Assembly (NCBI GenBank): GCA_011523365.1
Contig: WTGY01000065.1
Span: 1-45,093 of the forward strand
Direction: 5' to 3'
Source: Caldilineaceae bacterium
GTDB lineage: Bacteria; Chloroflexota; Anaerolineae; Caldilineales; Caldilineaceae
DNA length: 45,093 nucleotides
Shown here: piece after piece, positions 17,013 to 25,724 of the stretch
Layout: the number at the start of each line of letters is the position of its first letter
Position numbering within the stretch: position 1 is the first letter of the stretch
Position numbers and translations under genes: made by a program
Notes under the pieces: generated by a model
What the model saw: the letters and a program-made list of their open reading frames with translations, nothing else
The model's database searches: none
Told to the model about the DNA's origin: nothing

Positions 17013-18374
17013 CTAGCTCTGGTCGGCCTGAATCTCCTCGGTCTTTTCCTGCATCCAGGCCGCAGCCTCTTCAGGCGTCAGCCCGCCCGCCATCATCTGG
17101 TCCACCGACTTGATCGTCGCTTGCTGGTACGGTTGGCTGCTCGATGCCTCGAACAACGCCGGTGTCCCGTACCTATTGTTGTCTTCCAGGAAAGCCAGCT
17201 GCATCTCGCTCAGAATCTCAGCATAGACGTCAGCAGGAATGTCCGCGCGGCCATGCGGGAGCCCGGACGTCTGCGCATACAGCGAAGCCTGCGGCAGACG
17301 GTAGGCCCAGGCCACGAACTCCAGCGACGCTTCAATGTTACTGCCCGACTTCGGAACGATCAGCCCGTCGGGAACCCAGGCCCCAACCTTTCCGGTCCGC
17401 TCCGGCCGGATCTCAGGATAGTAGAAATACCCAAAATCGAACTCGACGTCACGCTCGAGCCCTGATCCTCCGCCGTCCCACGAGCCGGTCTGCCACATTG
17501 CCGTCTTGCCCGTCGTGAACAACGACCTGCCGTTCTGATAGTCCGTCAGTCCCGTAACGCCGTCCACGAAGACCCCGTTGTCGACCATCGCCTGAATGTA
17601 ATCGTAGATCCGCACCGAGTCCGGGTCCGTCCAGCTGTACTCGTTGCAATCCGCTGGGCGGTCTGCCCGCCACAGAATCGGCATGCAGTTGTACTGGTCC
17701 CGGCTCCACGATCGCAGCTGCATGCCGTCATTGAAGTGGCTCTGAATCCCCATGTTGTAGTCGACCGCCAGCGGCTGGTATCCGGCCGCCCGGAACTCTG
17801 CCGACATCTCATACAGTTCATCCCAGGTTTCCGGCGGAGCCGCGCCAATCTCGTCGAAGATCTCCTTGTTGTAATAGGTGTAGGGAGTCCACACCACAGC
17901 AATCGTCGCCGAATAAAAGTGGCCGTCAGGCTGACGTTGAAAATCGACGATCCCTTCCGGATAAGCGTCATACCAGCCCTCCTGCTCATACAGGTCGTCA
18001 AACGGGACCAGGATCTGGCTGGTTACCATGTCATTGAAGCGGTTCGCCGGCACGCACTGATACCATGACACGTCCGGCGTATCCTCGCTCGAAAAGAGCA
18101 GGAACGCCTGCTGATACTGCTCGTCGGCCAGCACATCGATTGACACCGAAATGTTGGTGTTCTCCTCCATGTACAGGTCTGCCAACGCCTGCAAGCCTTC
18201 AGTTACGATGCCGGCAATCGCGCCGACACGCAGCTCCAACATCTCTTCTGACGGCGCCATCTCGCCGTCACCTTCTGCCGCCGGCGCCGCCGGGGCAGCA
18301 CAAGCCGCAAGCAACCCACCCGCAGTGACAAAACTGGCCTTTTGCAGGAAGTCTCTTCGCGTGGTCTTAGTCAT
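17013..18374 (-). CDS. Sugar ABC transporter substrate-binding lipoprotein
   Basis: 453 residues from ATG 18374, chosen because AGGAGA lies 7 bases upstream; the frame is open to 18413 without a ribosome site. The N-terminus carries a twin-arginine-like motif (TKTTRRDFLQKASF), a hydrophobic core and the lipobox LAAC, then an Ala/Pro linker, predicting export and lipid anchoring. The mature part resembles family 1 solute-binding proteins: LTDYQNGRSLFTTGKTAMWQTGSW and VGAWVPDGLIVPKSG fit the hinge regions of sugar binders. First gene of the minus-strand importer operon 18374-14837. The ATPase is missing here too, so it must be shared. Ligand unknown. Confidence 0.88.
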   Translation of the reverse strand: MTKTTRRDFLQKASFVTAGGLLAACAAPAAPAAEGDGEMAPSEEMLELRVGAIAGIVTEGLQALADLYMEENTNISVSIDVLADEQYQQAFLLFSSEDTPDVSWYQCVPANRFNDMVTSQILVPFDDLYEQEGWYDAYPEGIVDFQRQPDGHFYSATIAVVWTPYTYYNKEIFDEIGAAPPETWDELYEMSAEFRAAGYQPLAVDYNMGIQSHFNDGMQLRSWSRDQYNCMPILWRADRPADCNEYSWTDPDSVRIYDYIQAMVDNGVFVDGVTGLTDYQNGRSLFTTGKTAMWQTGSWDGGGSGLERDVEFDFGYFYYPEIRPERTGKVGAWVPDGLIVPKSGSNIEASLEFVAWAYRLPQASLYAQTSGLPHGRADIPADVYAEILSEMQLAFLEDNNRYGTPALFEASSSQPYQQATIKSVDQMMAGGLTPEEAAAWMQEKTEEIQADQS

Positions 18375-18726
18375 CACGATTTCTCCTCTTAGAGTGGATG
18401 GCGTTACCAACAAAGGAATTACATGAGATCTGCTATCTGTTGACGAATTGAGTGTCTAACACGAACGGAACGCGACCATAGCCGTCCTGGGGACCTGCAA
18501 TCGAGAGGGAGTGTACCATGCACGATGTAGCAGGGGCAAACGCTTCGAATTTCTTGCAAAAAACTGCCCGCCGCCATGTTCAGACTGAGTCGGTCCTCGT
18601 AGGTCGAACTAGGGCTCTACGCGACGTTTCCCTTCCACATTTAGGAGTTCCCCCCAACCTCCTTTGCATAGGAACCATAACTCCGGATCGTTCGCTCCAG
18701 AGCCCAGAAACTCTCGAATCGGATGG
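18375..18726. other. Gene-free stretch upstream of the second sugar ABC operon
   Basis: About 350 bases between the binding-protein start and repeat A copy 3. It should contain the operon's promoter, but I see no convincing -35/-10 pair on the minus strand. No open frame has coding character. Confidence 0.4.
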
Positions 18727-19223
18727 GCGCATCCCAATATTGGGGCGAACTTTCGTATCTCTCACGAGGCACCCAAGCCGCGGTCAGTTCCCATTCCAGT
18801 TTCCGCCAGAAAAAGCGCCGTCACTGACTACTAACTACTGACTACTGTCTACTGCCGTTGGGCGGTCGGGCCTATTCGGCCCTCCCTTGTGCGGGGGCTC
18901 CGCCCCCGCAACGCCCCCTCTACTACAACGTGCCTGGCCGACCTGGTGCCTCCAATCCACCGCCGAGCCATGCCACCGGGTGCCCTCCCCCCGCCCGACC
19001 TGTAGGGGCAGGCCTTGTGCCTGCCCGCGTTCGCCCCGCTACAGAGTTGCACCCCCAATCCGGGTGCATCCCGTACTGCCGTCCCCCTGCAGCCCGGCCT
19101 CTCATCCCGCGCAGAATCTTTCATCCGGAAGCCAACAACCGGTCGCCTGCCAGCCAGAAAATCCCCACCAATCCTGAAAATCCTGATTCAGACAACGACC
19201 ACACAAGAATTCTGGGATGCACC
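18727..19223. repeat. Dispersed repeat family A, copy 3
   Basis: The left end GCGCATCCCAATATTGGGG (18727-18745) and right end GAATTCTGGGATGCACCC (19206-19223) are imperfect inverted repeats. Inside are the shared left arm, a heptad array (CACTGACTACTAACTACTGA, 18820-18845), the GGGCGG core with the GC hairpin (18859-18920), and then a divergent right part holding a family C-type hairpin GGGCAGGC-CTTGT-GCCTGCCC (19007-19027). Confidence 0.78.
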
Positions 19224-19240
19224 CAATCGGATTCCCGCGC

Positions 19241-19269
19241 TTTAGATTACTCTGCTCCTGGTGTATGAT
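19241..19269 (+). promoter_or_regulatory. Candidate promoter of the second PhyH gene
   Basis: TTTAGA at 19241-19246 and TATGAT at 19264-19269 are 17 bases apart (4/6 and 5/6 matches). This puts the start of transcription about 75 bases before the ATG at 19354, immediately after repeat A copy 3. Confidence 0.45.
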
Positions 19270-19353
19270 TCCACCTGTATGCAATCCCAAAACATGGCCA
19301 ACCCTACGACCAAGGCACTGGCCGCATGGACCACCGAAAGGACTTGAATTCCA

Positions 19354-20244
19354 ATGCCCGATCAACAGCTTGGCGACAATACACCCTACATCTTTGCACA
19401 CAGTCTCGGGCAGCAGCTCGACTTGAGCGCACAGGAATTCCCCACGGTCAACGCCGACGGCCTGCCCGTCGCAGACCTCACCCCGGAACAAAAATACTGC
19501 TTTGACAAGAATGGCTGGCTCCTCATCCCCGGCGTCTTGTCCGCAGAGGAAGCCAGGGAAATGCGTGACTTTGGCCTGCAGCTTCAGCACGACCCCGAAT
19601 CAATCCCCGAACACGAGCGCTCGCCTCTTGGAGGGCCGCTGACAAAACTCTCCGACCACCCAGTTGTCGTCGGCTTCATGAACGAATTCGTCGCCTTCCC
19701 GCCTCTTTCACGTCACAACTGTTACGGCTTCCGCATGGAATCCTGCAGCCTGTTCTACCGCGAAGCCGGCGAAGGTAAGTTCGGACCGCACAACGGCAGC
19801 GGATTCTTTCGCTTTCCCGGCGACACACACTTCTATCACAGCGTCCCCGGCAAGTCCCACGCCGGCCTGACTCGCGTCGTCTGGGAACTGAATCCCGTCT
19901 GCGAAGGTGACGGCACACTCCTTGTGACCGGTAGCCACAAAACCGCCTATCCCGCACCCGACTCAATCCACGACCAGCACTCACCCATCTGGGACGATTA
20001 CACCTGTCCTCCCGGCTCCGTTCTCTTCTTCACCGAATCACTGACCCATAGCGCCCGCCCCTGGACCAACCGCGAGATCCCGCGCGTGGCGATTTTCAGC
20101 TGCTACAATACTCCCGACAGCAAGTGGCACGACTGGGATCCCAATCCCGAACTCGTGGCCTCGATGCCGCCCCTGCGCCGGACCCTTTTCCGCCCTGTGC
20201 GCGCCGCCAATAATCTGAGCGACGGCTCGCATTACAGCGTCTAG
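19354..20244 (+). CDS. Phytanoyl-CoA dioxygenase-like protein lacking an obvious HxD motif
   Basis: 296 residues. It resembles the PhyH superfamily in YCFDKNGWLLIPGVLSAEEA (48-67), in GDGTLLVTGSHKTAYP (185-200) and in the distal-histidine region FFTESLTHSARPWTNREIPRVAI with His232. The proximal iron site is unusual: where PhyH enzymes have HxD, it has His146 followed by Asn-Gly (GPHNGSGFF), with no aspartate two residues on. I recall a bacterial subfamily with LHGG at this place, so this may be a natural variant, with either another iron ligand or no oxygenase activity. ATG 19354 has AAAGGA 11 bases upstream. The cupin gene follows after 156 bases. Confidence 0.72.
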   Translation: MPDQQLGDNTPYIFAHSLGQQLDLSAQEFPTVNADGLPVADLTPEQKYCFDKNGWLLIPGVLSAEEAREMRDFGLQLQHDPESIPEHERSPLGGPLTKLSDHPVVVGFMNEFVAFPPLSRHNCYGFRMESCSLFYREAGEGKFGPHNGSGFFRFPGDTHFYHSVPGKSHAGLTRVVWELNPVCEGDGTLLVTGSHKTAYPAPDSIHDQHSPIWDDYTCPPGSVLFFTESLTHSARPWTNREIPRVAIFSCYNTPDSKWHDWDPNPELVASMPPLRRTLFRPVRAANNLSDGSHYSV

Positions 20245-20400
20245 GCAAGGCGTGAGGAAAACTGTCGACTTTGGAAGGAACGATTCCCGGGGCGGCTTGA
20301 TTCCCTTTCGGTCTCGTGCTCGCCGGTCACAACATCACATTAAATCGTAGGTTTTCGCTGTCGGTCCTGAACATACACAGCTACAGCAGGAGCCCAGTCC
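20245..20400. other. Spacer between PhyH-like and cupin genes
   Basis: It contains TTCCCGGGGCGGCTTGATTCC (20284-20304), nearly the same as the sequence after the first PhyH gene (7942-7958). No gene is seen. Confidence 0.35.
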
Positions 20401-21129
20401 ATGGCAACTCTTCTCTCTGCCGGCAAGGCCGCTGCCTTCCAAATGGGCAAAGGCGATTCCCGCAACCTGGTCGGGCCCTCCACCGGCGCGCAGGACATTA
20501 CCCTCAACTACTCCGTTTTCCAGGCTGACGAGGAGTTCCCGCAGCACTTTCACGAAGAGTCTGCCGACATCTTCATAGTGCTTGAAGGAGGTGTCTCAGT
20601 ACGGCAAGGCGATGTCTACACGCCAATCACGGCCGGCCAGTTCGCCTACGTGCCTTCCCCCGAAGTACACGGCACCGTCAACACCAGCGGCGCCGAGGCC
20701 ACCCTGATCAGCTTCCAGGCGCCCCCCGACCAGGCCCTCTACCGCGGAGAACGCGACCCCTCCAAAACCGGCACCACCCCGCGCCCGCCTGACAACCATC
20801 AGACAACCGTACGCATCGACAATCTCGCGTCAGGTGACGCTGCGCAAGAAGGAAAGACATCTTCGTGGGCCCCGGCCTCCCCCGCCACCGGAACACCGGA
20901 GATGCGGCTTGACTACTATGAACTGGGGCAAGGAGGACAATTGGACGCAGCGCCCAATGACAAGGAAGCCGTCTGGTTTGTCTGGGGTGGCGAGGTATCG
21001 ATCACAGCCGGCGGGGATACCCTGCGCGCATCACGTCACGAAGGCGCATTCATCCCCTCAGGCGAATCCCAGACCGTCCGCAACGACCGAGACGAAACGG
21101 CCCGCCTAATTCGCTGCCAGTCCATCTAG
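20401..21129 (+). CDS. Bicupin protein
   Basis: 242 residues with two cupin-like beta-barrels, at about 30-115 and 155-240. The first has the metal motif: His49 and His51 in FPQHFHEESADIFIVLEGG and the later His90 in SPEVHG. The second (DKEAVWFVWGGEVSITAGG) keeps the fold pattern but lacks the HxH histidines, so only the N-terminal barrel is likely to bind metal. Quercetinase-like and pirin-like bicupins look similar; the function cannot be assigned. ATG 20401 has AGGAG 8 bases upstream. It is co-directional with the PhyH-like gene and ends before a strong terminator, so the two may form a small oxidative catabolic unit. Confidence 0.75.
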   Translation: MATLLSAGKAAAFQMGKGDSRNLVGPSTGAQDITLNYSVFQADEEFPQHFHEESADIFIVLEGGVSVRQGDVYTPITAGQFAYVPSPEVHGTVNTSGAEATLISFQAPPDQALYRGERDPSKTGTTPRPPDNHQTTVRIDNLASGDAAQEGKTSSWAPASPATGTPEMRLDYYELGQGGQLDAAPNDKEAVWFVWGGEVSITAGGDTLRASRHEGAFIPSGESQTVRNDRDETARLIRCQSI

Positions 21130-21168
21130 AAGGTCCTGCACTCCATAGACTATTCAGCTACGACTATT

Positions 21169-21213
21169 AAGGGCACCAAGGAGTCATTTTCTGATCCTTG
21201 GTGCCCTTGTTTG
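21169..21213 (+). terminator. Intrinsic terminator after the bicupin
   Basis: AAGGGCACCAAGGA (21169-21182) pairs perfectly over 14 bases with TCCTTGGTGCCCTT (21195-21208) around a 12-base loop, followed by GTTTGT. It may also stop minus-strand transcription arriving from the oxidoreductase. Confidence 0.75.
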
Positions 21214-21231
21214 TCTCTCAAAGTCTGACTA

Positions 21232-21432
21232 GGACTCGTAATCGTCTGGTTGAACCGCGCATTCACGCAAGAAAAATCCCAGTAGCCTTAGGTGTTCTTC
21301 GCGCCTCTTCGCGGATCAAAGAAAGACGTTCTTCGCGTGCCTTCGCGGATCCAAGAAAGGTGTTCTTCGCGCCCCTTCGCGTGCCTTCGCGGATCAAAGA
21401 AGGGTGTTCTTCGCGCCCCTTCGTGGACAAAA
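21232..21432. repeat. Dispersed repeat family B, copy 3
   Basis: The left arm (CGCGCATTCACGCAAGAAAA) matches copies 1 and 2. Four TTCTTCGCG/CCTTCGCGGATC units follow (21290-21427). Inverted ends are not clear in this copy. It ends at the stop codon of the oxidoreductase gene. Confidence 0.72.
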
Positions 21433-22539
21433 TCAGATAGCAACCGCCGTCGACATCGAAGCCTCCCGCACCTCCTCCGCGCTCACCTCCCGGCCCAACT
21501 GATTCGACAAATAGATGCCCTCTGAAATCAGCATGCAATTCAACGCGATCTCAGCCGTCGGCAGCAGCTCTACCCTCCCCTCCACAGCGGCAATCCAATG
21601 CTCCTGCTCGCTGTCGTACACGTCGCCCTGCCCGTGAACATTGTGCAAACGGAAATTGAACATCTGCAGATTCGCCGTAGAGTCCAGGTCCAGGTCGCCG
21701 GCGCTGTGGAAATATCCGAACGGCTCAAGACGTACGCCCCCTTCGCTGCCGACCACGTATGAACCCTCAAATGCGTCCAGATTGATGGCCCACGCCTCGA
21801 TTATATCCAGCGTAATGTTGTCGGCCAGCCGCACGAATCCCAGACCCAGCTCCTCCACATTGTAACCGCTGCTTTCCCGCCGCGCCGCGTTCATTGCAAT
21901 CTCCTGGTACGTCTTGCCTGAGATTCGCAGCACATCCGGGTTGCCCAGCAGATAGAGCATCGTCGAAATGTGATAGACGCCCATATCATACAGCGCGCCC
22001 CCGCTGGCGGTCTCCTTGTTCACAAAAAAAGGCGAACCGTAGCCGTCCACAAACGGTCGCCCCCGCCGTCGATACCCCGTCGAACGCGCGTGATACAACT
22101 TCCCCAGATGCCCGCCGTCGATCAGCGCCTTGGCTGCCTTGGTTTCGTTCGTAAAGTAAACGCGGTTCTGGATGCTGAGCTTCTTGCCGTGCTCTCTCGA
22201 TGCTTCCAACATCCTTTCCGCATCTACGTAGGCTCCCGCCATCGGCTTCTCGCAGAACACGTGCTTGCCCGCTTCCAGCGCTGCCACCGTCGCCGGCATA
22301 TGGAAATTGTTGTGCAGACAGACATCGACCGCCTTGATGTCCTCGCGCGCCAGCAACTCACGGAAATCCGTGTAAACGCTGGCGATTCCGTTCTCGGCAG
22401 CTACCCTCTTTGCCTCAGTCTCGTCAATGTCGGCAATCGCCGCAATCTCCACGTGCGGCATCATCTTATACTTGCGGACGTGGCCCTTCCCGATCTGGCC
22501 TACGCCGATAATCCCGATTCGAGTCTTCTCGTCTGTCAT
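21433..22539 (-). CDS. Gfo/Idh/MocA family oxidoreductase
   Basis: 368 residues. NAD(P)-dependent sugar or inositol dehydrogenase family: an N-terminal Rossmann domain with [17 protein letters not shown] (8-24), IADIDE after beta-2, and the catalytic EKP motif with Lys98 (HVFCEKPMA), then the C-terminal alpha/beta domain ([43 protein letters not shown]) that carries the second catalytic residues. The substrate cannot be told. It is the last gene of a minus-strand group with a TIM-barrel isomerase-like protein and an ABC importer, which points to catabolism of a sugar acid, polyol or amino-sugar conjugate. Its 3' end abuts a family B repeat. Confidence 0.9.
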   Translation of the reverse strand: MTDEKTRIGIIGVGQIGKGHVRKYKMMPHVEIAAIADIDETEAKRVAAENGIASVYTDFRELLAREDIKAVDVCLHNNFHMPATVAALEAGKHVFCEKPMAGAYVDAERMLEASREHGKKLSIQNRVYFTNETKAAKALIDGGHLGKLYHARSTGYRRRGRPFVDGYGSPFFVNKETASGGALYDMGVYHISTMLYLLGNPDVLRISGKTYQEIAMNAARRESSGYNVEELGLGFVRLADNITLDIIEAWAINLDAFEGSYVVGSEGGVRLEPFGYFHSAGDLDLDSTANLQMFNFRLHNVHGQGDVYDSEQEHWIAAVEGRVELLPTAEIALNCMLISEGIYLSNQLGREVSAEEVREASMSTAVAI

Positions 22540-22647
22540 TTTCTCTTGCTCTTCTTGTTATGTGAGTAATGATGAACTGGTACAAAAAGCACATACTATC
22601 AAATCTGCCTAGCCCAATTGTGGCCCTTAAGATGAATCTCTAGTGCC

Positions 22648-22790
22648 CTTTGACACTTCCTTCCACCCGGTCATCCCCCGTAGGGGCACCCCTTGTGGGT
22701 GCCCTCGTACGCGCCTCGGTCACCATACCCCGCCTGCCCGCCGTCCCCCGTAGGGGCACCCCTTGTGGGTGCCCTCATGGATCGACAACA
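22648..22790. repeat. Repeat family C, copy 2 (paired CTTGT hairpins)
   Basis: GTAGGGGCACCCCTTGTGGGTGCCC occurs twice, at 22680-22704 and 22750-22774. Each has an eight-base stem GGGCACCC/GGGTGCCC with loop CTTGT. The flanks TGACACTTCCTTCCACCC and ATGGATCGACAACA match copy 1 at 15836-15978. It lies between two co-directional genes. Confidence 0.8.
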
Positions 22791-22833
22791 TGGCGGACCC
22801 GCAGATTCCAGCTCGGACAATGTTCGCCAAAAC

Positions 22834-23616
22834 CTATGCGCCCAGCACCCGCTGCAGCAGCGCCATCGTCTTCACCGCCGCCCCCTCCTCATCGCCGTCC
22901 TCCGGCGTTGACTCAATCCCCCAAACACCTTTATACCCACCCTCCAGCAAAATGCTGCAGGCCTTCTGCAAATCGACCGAAGGATCATCGCCCCGGCTGT
23001 CGAAAGAAAACGTCTTGAAATGTGTCAGCCGAGCGTAGGGCGCGCAAAGCTCCCAGGCCCGTTCATGCGTGCCATCCGCCCAGTTATTCGTATCGAACAG
23101 CAGCCCGAGCCCCTCTACCTCCTCCAGCAGCCTGACCGTATTCTCCGCGTGCTTTGTTGGCCCCCAGTGGTTCTCCACCAGGATTTCCACGTTGGCCGCC
23201 AGGGCTCGCGGGATCAGCTCGTTGTAGCCCTCTACGATGACGGCAAAAACCTCGTCGGTCAACGCTTCCGGCCCACCGGTATCGATGCGCATCTGCGTTG
23301 CGCCAAGAGACGCGGCCACGTCCAGCCAGCGCAGAGCCATCTCCCTGCACTCACTTCGTCGTGCGGCATCCTCCTCGTACATGTGTCCGCCGTCCACCGC
23401 AATGCACCCATGGGGCAGCCCCGCATCTTCCGCCATTCTCTTGGCGTCCCCCAGCCATGCCCTGTCCTCCAGCGCCGGCTCCAAATGCTTCATCCACGGA
23501 TCAAGCTGCGAAAACCCCTGGCGCTGGTTGAAAGCCACGTAGCCCTGATAATCCATGCTGCCGTTCTCGAACGACCTGCGAAAACTATAGGAACATATGC
23601 TGAACCGATTTGTCAT
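22834..23616 (-). CDS. Sugar phosphate isomerase/epimerase family (xylose-isomerase-like TIM barrel)
   Basis: 260 residues from ATG 23616; upstream in-frame starts to 23643 are possible, but GGAG sits 11 bases before this ATG and only 2 bases before the one at 23625. The pattern fits AP endonuclease family 2 / xylose-isomerase-like barrels that bind divalent metal: FSICSYSFRRS at strand 1, LGATQMRIDTGG, NVEILVENHWG with a metal-binding Glu, GLLFDTNNW with Asp, LTHFKTFSFD with His and GVWGIESTPED with the last Glu. All expected metal ligands are visible, so it should be active as an isomerase, epimerase or dehydratase. It is the second-last gene of the minus-strand importer group. Confidence 0.85.
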   Translation of the reverse strand: MTNRFSICSYSFRRSFENGSMDYQGYVAFNQRQGFSQLDPWMKHLEPALEDRAWLGDAKRMAEDAGLPHGCIAVDGGHMYEEDAARRSECREMALRWLDVAASLGATQMRIDTGGPEALTDEVFAVIVEGYNELIPRALAANVEILVENHWGPTKHAENTVRLLEEVEGLGLLFDTNNWADGTHERAWELCAPYARLTHFKTFSFDSRGDDPSVDLQKACSILLEGGYKGVWGIESTPEDGDEEGAAVKTMALLQRVLGA

Positions 23617-23757
23617 GAAGTCCATTCTCCGTTCTACTTGCAAAGTGCGTTACTTACCGATACTGGCCTGGAATTACCCCAAAGATCAGAGTAGTGCAGT
23701 CCTGAGGTGCCTCCTGCATCGCCGCGACCTGCCGGCCAGCCTTCCCGCTACGATGTC

Positions 23758-24612
23758 CTACAACGCAGACCTGTAACCCCGCGCAAGACGCAACTCGATC
23801 TGCGCCTGAAATGCCGAAAAGATGATCGTAATGATCCAGTAAAACACAGCCGCAATCAGCAGCGCTTCAAGGCTGCGAAAATTTGCCCTTCCCTGCTTCT
23901 GCGCTCTCCACAGCAGCTCCCACACAAAGCCAGTTACCGAGATCAGCGACGTGTCCTTCAGCATCGCAATGAACTGGTTGCCAATCGGTGGAATGACCAG
24001 GCGCAGAGCCTGCGGCAGAACAATGAACCGCATGATCTGAAACTGCGTCATGCCCATCGACTCGGCGGCTTCCCGCTGTCCCGCGTCCACCGACTGGATG
24101 CCGGCCCGCATGATCTCCGTCATATACGCGCCGTAATTCAACCCCAGTGCCAGCACCCCGGCCCACAACCCGGACAACCGAATTCCAAGCTGCGGCAATG
24201 CCAGGAAGAAAAAGACGACCTGCAGCAGCAGCGGCGTTCCCCGTATCAGCGAAATGTAGAAGGTCGCCAGCGCGTACGCAGGCGGCGACTTCGACAGCCT
24301 TCCCAGCGCCCCCAATAGCGAAAGCAATGTAGCCAGTACTATCGACAGAACCGAGAGTAGAATCGTCAGCCAGACACCGTTAAAGATAAACCACCAGTGG
24401 CTGCCAATGAACGCCCAGTCCAGAGTAATCGTCGTGAACCGCAGACCGCCGACCGTGAACTGGGTCCCACTGAACGCGTACACGAGGACGAGCAGCAAGA
24501 CGGCATACGAAACGCGCACCCCAATGGCAAATCGACGGGCATCGCGTCGTTGTGACGCCGCGATCTGCTCAGCCTGAGCTGCAAACCGCTCTTCTGTTGA
24601 CGCTACCGACAT
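23758..24612 (-). CDS. Polar amino-acid-type ABC transporter permease (HisM/GlnP family)
   Basis: 284 residues. After a cytoplasmic N-terminus of about 30 residues it has five to six membrane segments. The family mark is the region from LNYGAYMTEIMRAGIQSVDAGQREAAESMGM to RFIVLPQALRLVIPPIGN, which holds the EAA loop and is diagnostic for the His/Glu/Gln/Arg/opine group. A single permease probably forms a homodimer. The binding protein lies 89 bases upstream on the same strand; the ATPase (GlnQ type) is not in the window. Confidence 0.92.
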   Translation of the reverse strand: MSVASTEERFAAQAEQIAASQRRDARRFAIGVRVSYAVLLLVLVYAFSGTQFTVGGLRFTTITLDWAFIGSHWWFIFNGVWLTILLSVLSIVLATLLSLLGALGRLSKSPPAYALATFYISLIRGTPLLLQVVFFFLALPQLGIRLSGLWAGVLALGLNYGAYMTEIMRAGIQSVDAGQREAAESMGMTQFQIMRFIVLPQALRLVIPPIGNQFIAMLKDTSLISVTGFVWELLWRAQKQGRANFRSLEALLIAAVFYWIITIIFSAFQAQIELRLARGYRSAL

Positions 24613-24701
24613 CTCGGGCCTACTGACGAATGATTGGTCCGCGTCTCTGCTCTGAACCTGCAGCCAAAGGACCTCTGCTCTATCTTGGTTCCTGCCCCTG
24701 C

Positions 24702-25601
24702 CTACTTGGTCGGATCAGTTGTCAGATCCTCGCCGAACCACGCCATCGAAAAGCCGCTAAGCGTACCATCTTCATGCATCGCGGCGATGAGCTCGCCAAC
24801 CTTCTCAACCAGCCTTGTAACGTCCTTTGACGCGCTCCGGTCAAATGACACCGCAAGGTTTTCCGAGAAGACCGGCGTTCCTACCTTGTGGATCGGAACA
24901 CCTTCAGCGATGGCCGCCTCCACGACCGTATTCGATGTCAGAAACGCCTGAAACTCCTGTCGACCCGCCTGAATCTGCTGTACACAGTCGTTGTCGACCG
25001 TTAACGGGACGATGCTGACGTCGGCTGGCGGAGCGTCGACATAGAAGCTGGCAGCCGGCAGCCCCAGCCCTTCCATATCGCCCATCAGCCAGCTCTCGTA
25101 GGTTGTCGACGCGCCTACACAGATCGTCGCCCCATTCAGGTCCTCCAGCGTCTCGACCCCTGATCCATCCACCGCCGCAAACTGGGCCGGAGTGTAGTAA
25201 TAGGGTGGCGAAGCAAAGGCAAGGATCTTCTGCCGTGCCGTGGTGATTGTCATCGAACCGACGCTCATATCCCACTGGTCGCCCCAGTTCCCCGCCGTGA
25301 TCAGGTCCCAGTCCGGAGTCACGAACTCCACTTCAACGCCCAGCCGGCTGGCGATCTCCTTGGCTACGTCCACGTCGAAACCCACAAAGTTGCCGTCCTC
25401 ATCCAGAAAGCTCTGGGGCGCATAGTTGGGGTCTGTGGAAATTCGGATCGTGCCGCGTGACATGATCTCCGCCAGAAGGTCGTCCACTGCCTCAGCCGCG
25501 CCCCCGCCCCCATTGCTGGGAGCACTCTGCTGCGCAACCGGTGCCACGCAGGCGCCTGCAATTATCATTGCTGCAATCAAGATTGGCATAAGTGGCTTCA
25601 T
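24702..25601 (-). CDS. Polar amino-acid-type ABC transporter substrate-binding lipoprotein
   Basis: 299 residues. A signal peptide ends in the lipobox IAGAC (Cys about residue 18), followed by a Ser/Gly-rich linker. The mature part is a classical family 3 solute-binding protein: GTIRISTDPNYAPQSFLDEDG, then VGFDVDVAKEIASRLGVEVEFVTPDWD, then LNGATICVGASTTYESWL. Ligands of the family are polar amino acids or opines; the specificity is not readable. It heads the group 25601-21433 (binding protein, permease, isomerase-like barrel, oxidoreductase), and the sugar-type enzymes suggest an amino-sugar conjugate or opine-like ligand, which is only inference. It diverges from the gene at 25725. Confidence 0.92.
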   Translation of the reverse strand: MKPLMPILIAAMIIAGACVAPVAQQSAPSNGGGGAAEAVDDLLAEIMSRGTIRISTDPNYAPQSFLDEDGNFVGFDVDVAKEIASRLGVEVEFVTPDWDLITAGNWGDQWDMSVGSMTITTARQKILAFASPPYYYTPAQFAAVDGSGVETLEDLNGATICVGASTTYESWLMGDMEGLGLPAASFYVDAPPADVSIVPLTVDNDCVQQIQAGRQEFQAFLTSNTVVEAAIAEGVPIHKVGTPVFSENLAVSFDRSASKDVTRLVEKVGELIAAMHEDGTLSGFSMAWFGEDLTTDPTK

Positions 25602-25638
25602 TGTTATCTCGCCTTTGGTTTAGAGTAAAATGCGTGTA

Positions 25639-25669
25639 TTGAAACTGTATGGCTCCCTGACAATATGAT
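25639..25669 (+). promoter_or_regulatory. Candidate promoter of the orphan gene at 25725
   Basis: TTGAAA (25639-25644) and TATGAT (25664-25669) are 19 bases apart. The -10 overlaps the earliest in-frame ATG at 25665, which argues that translation starts further downstream. Confidence 0.35.
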
Positions 25670-25724
25670 ATTACAAGTCAGAGCAGATCAGGGAATGCAA
25701 CCGTCCACCAGGGAATGCGATCAC

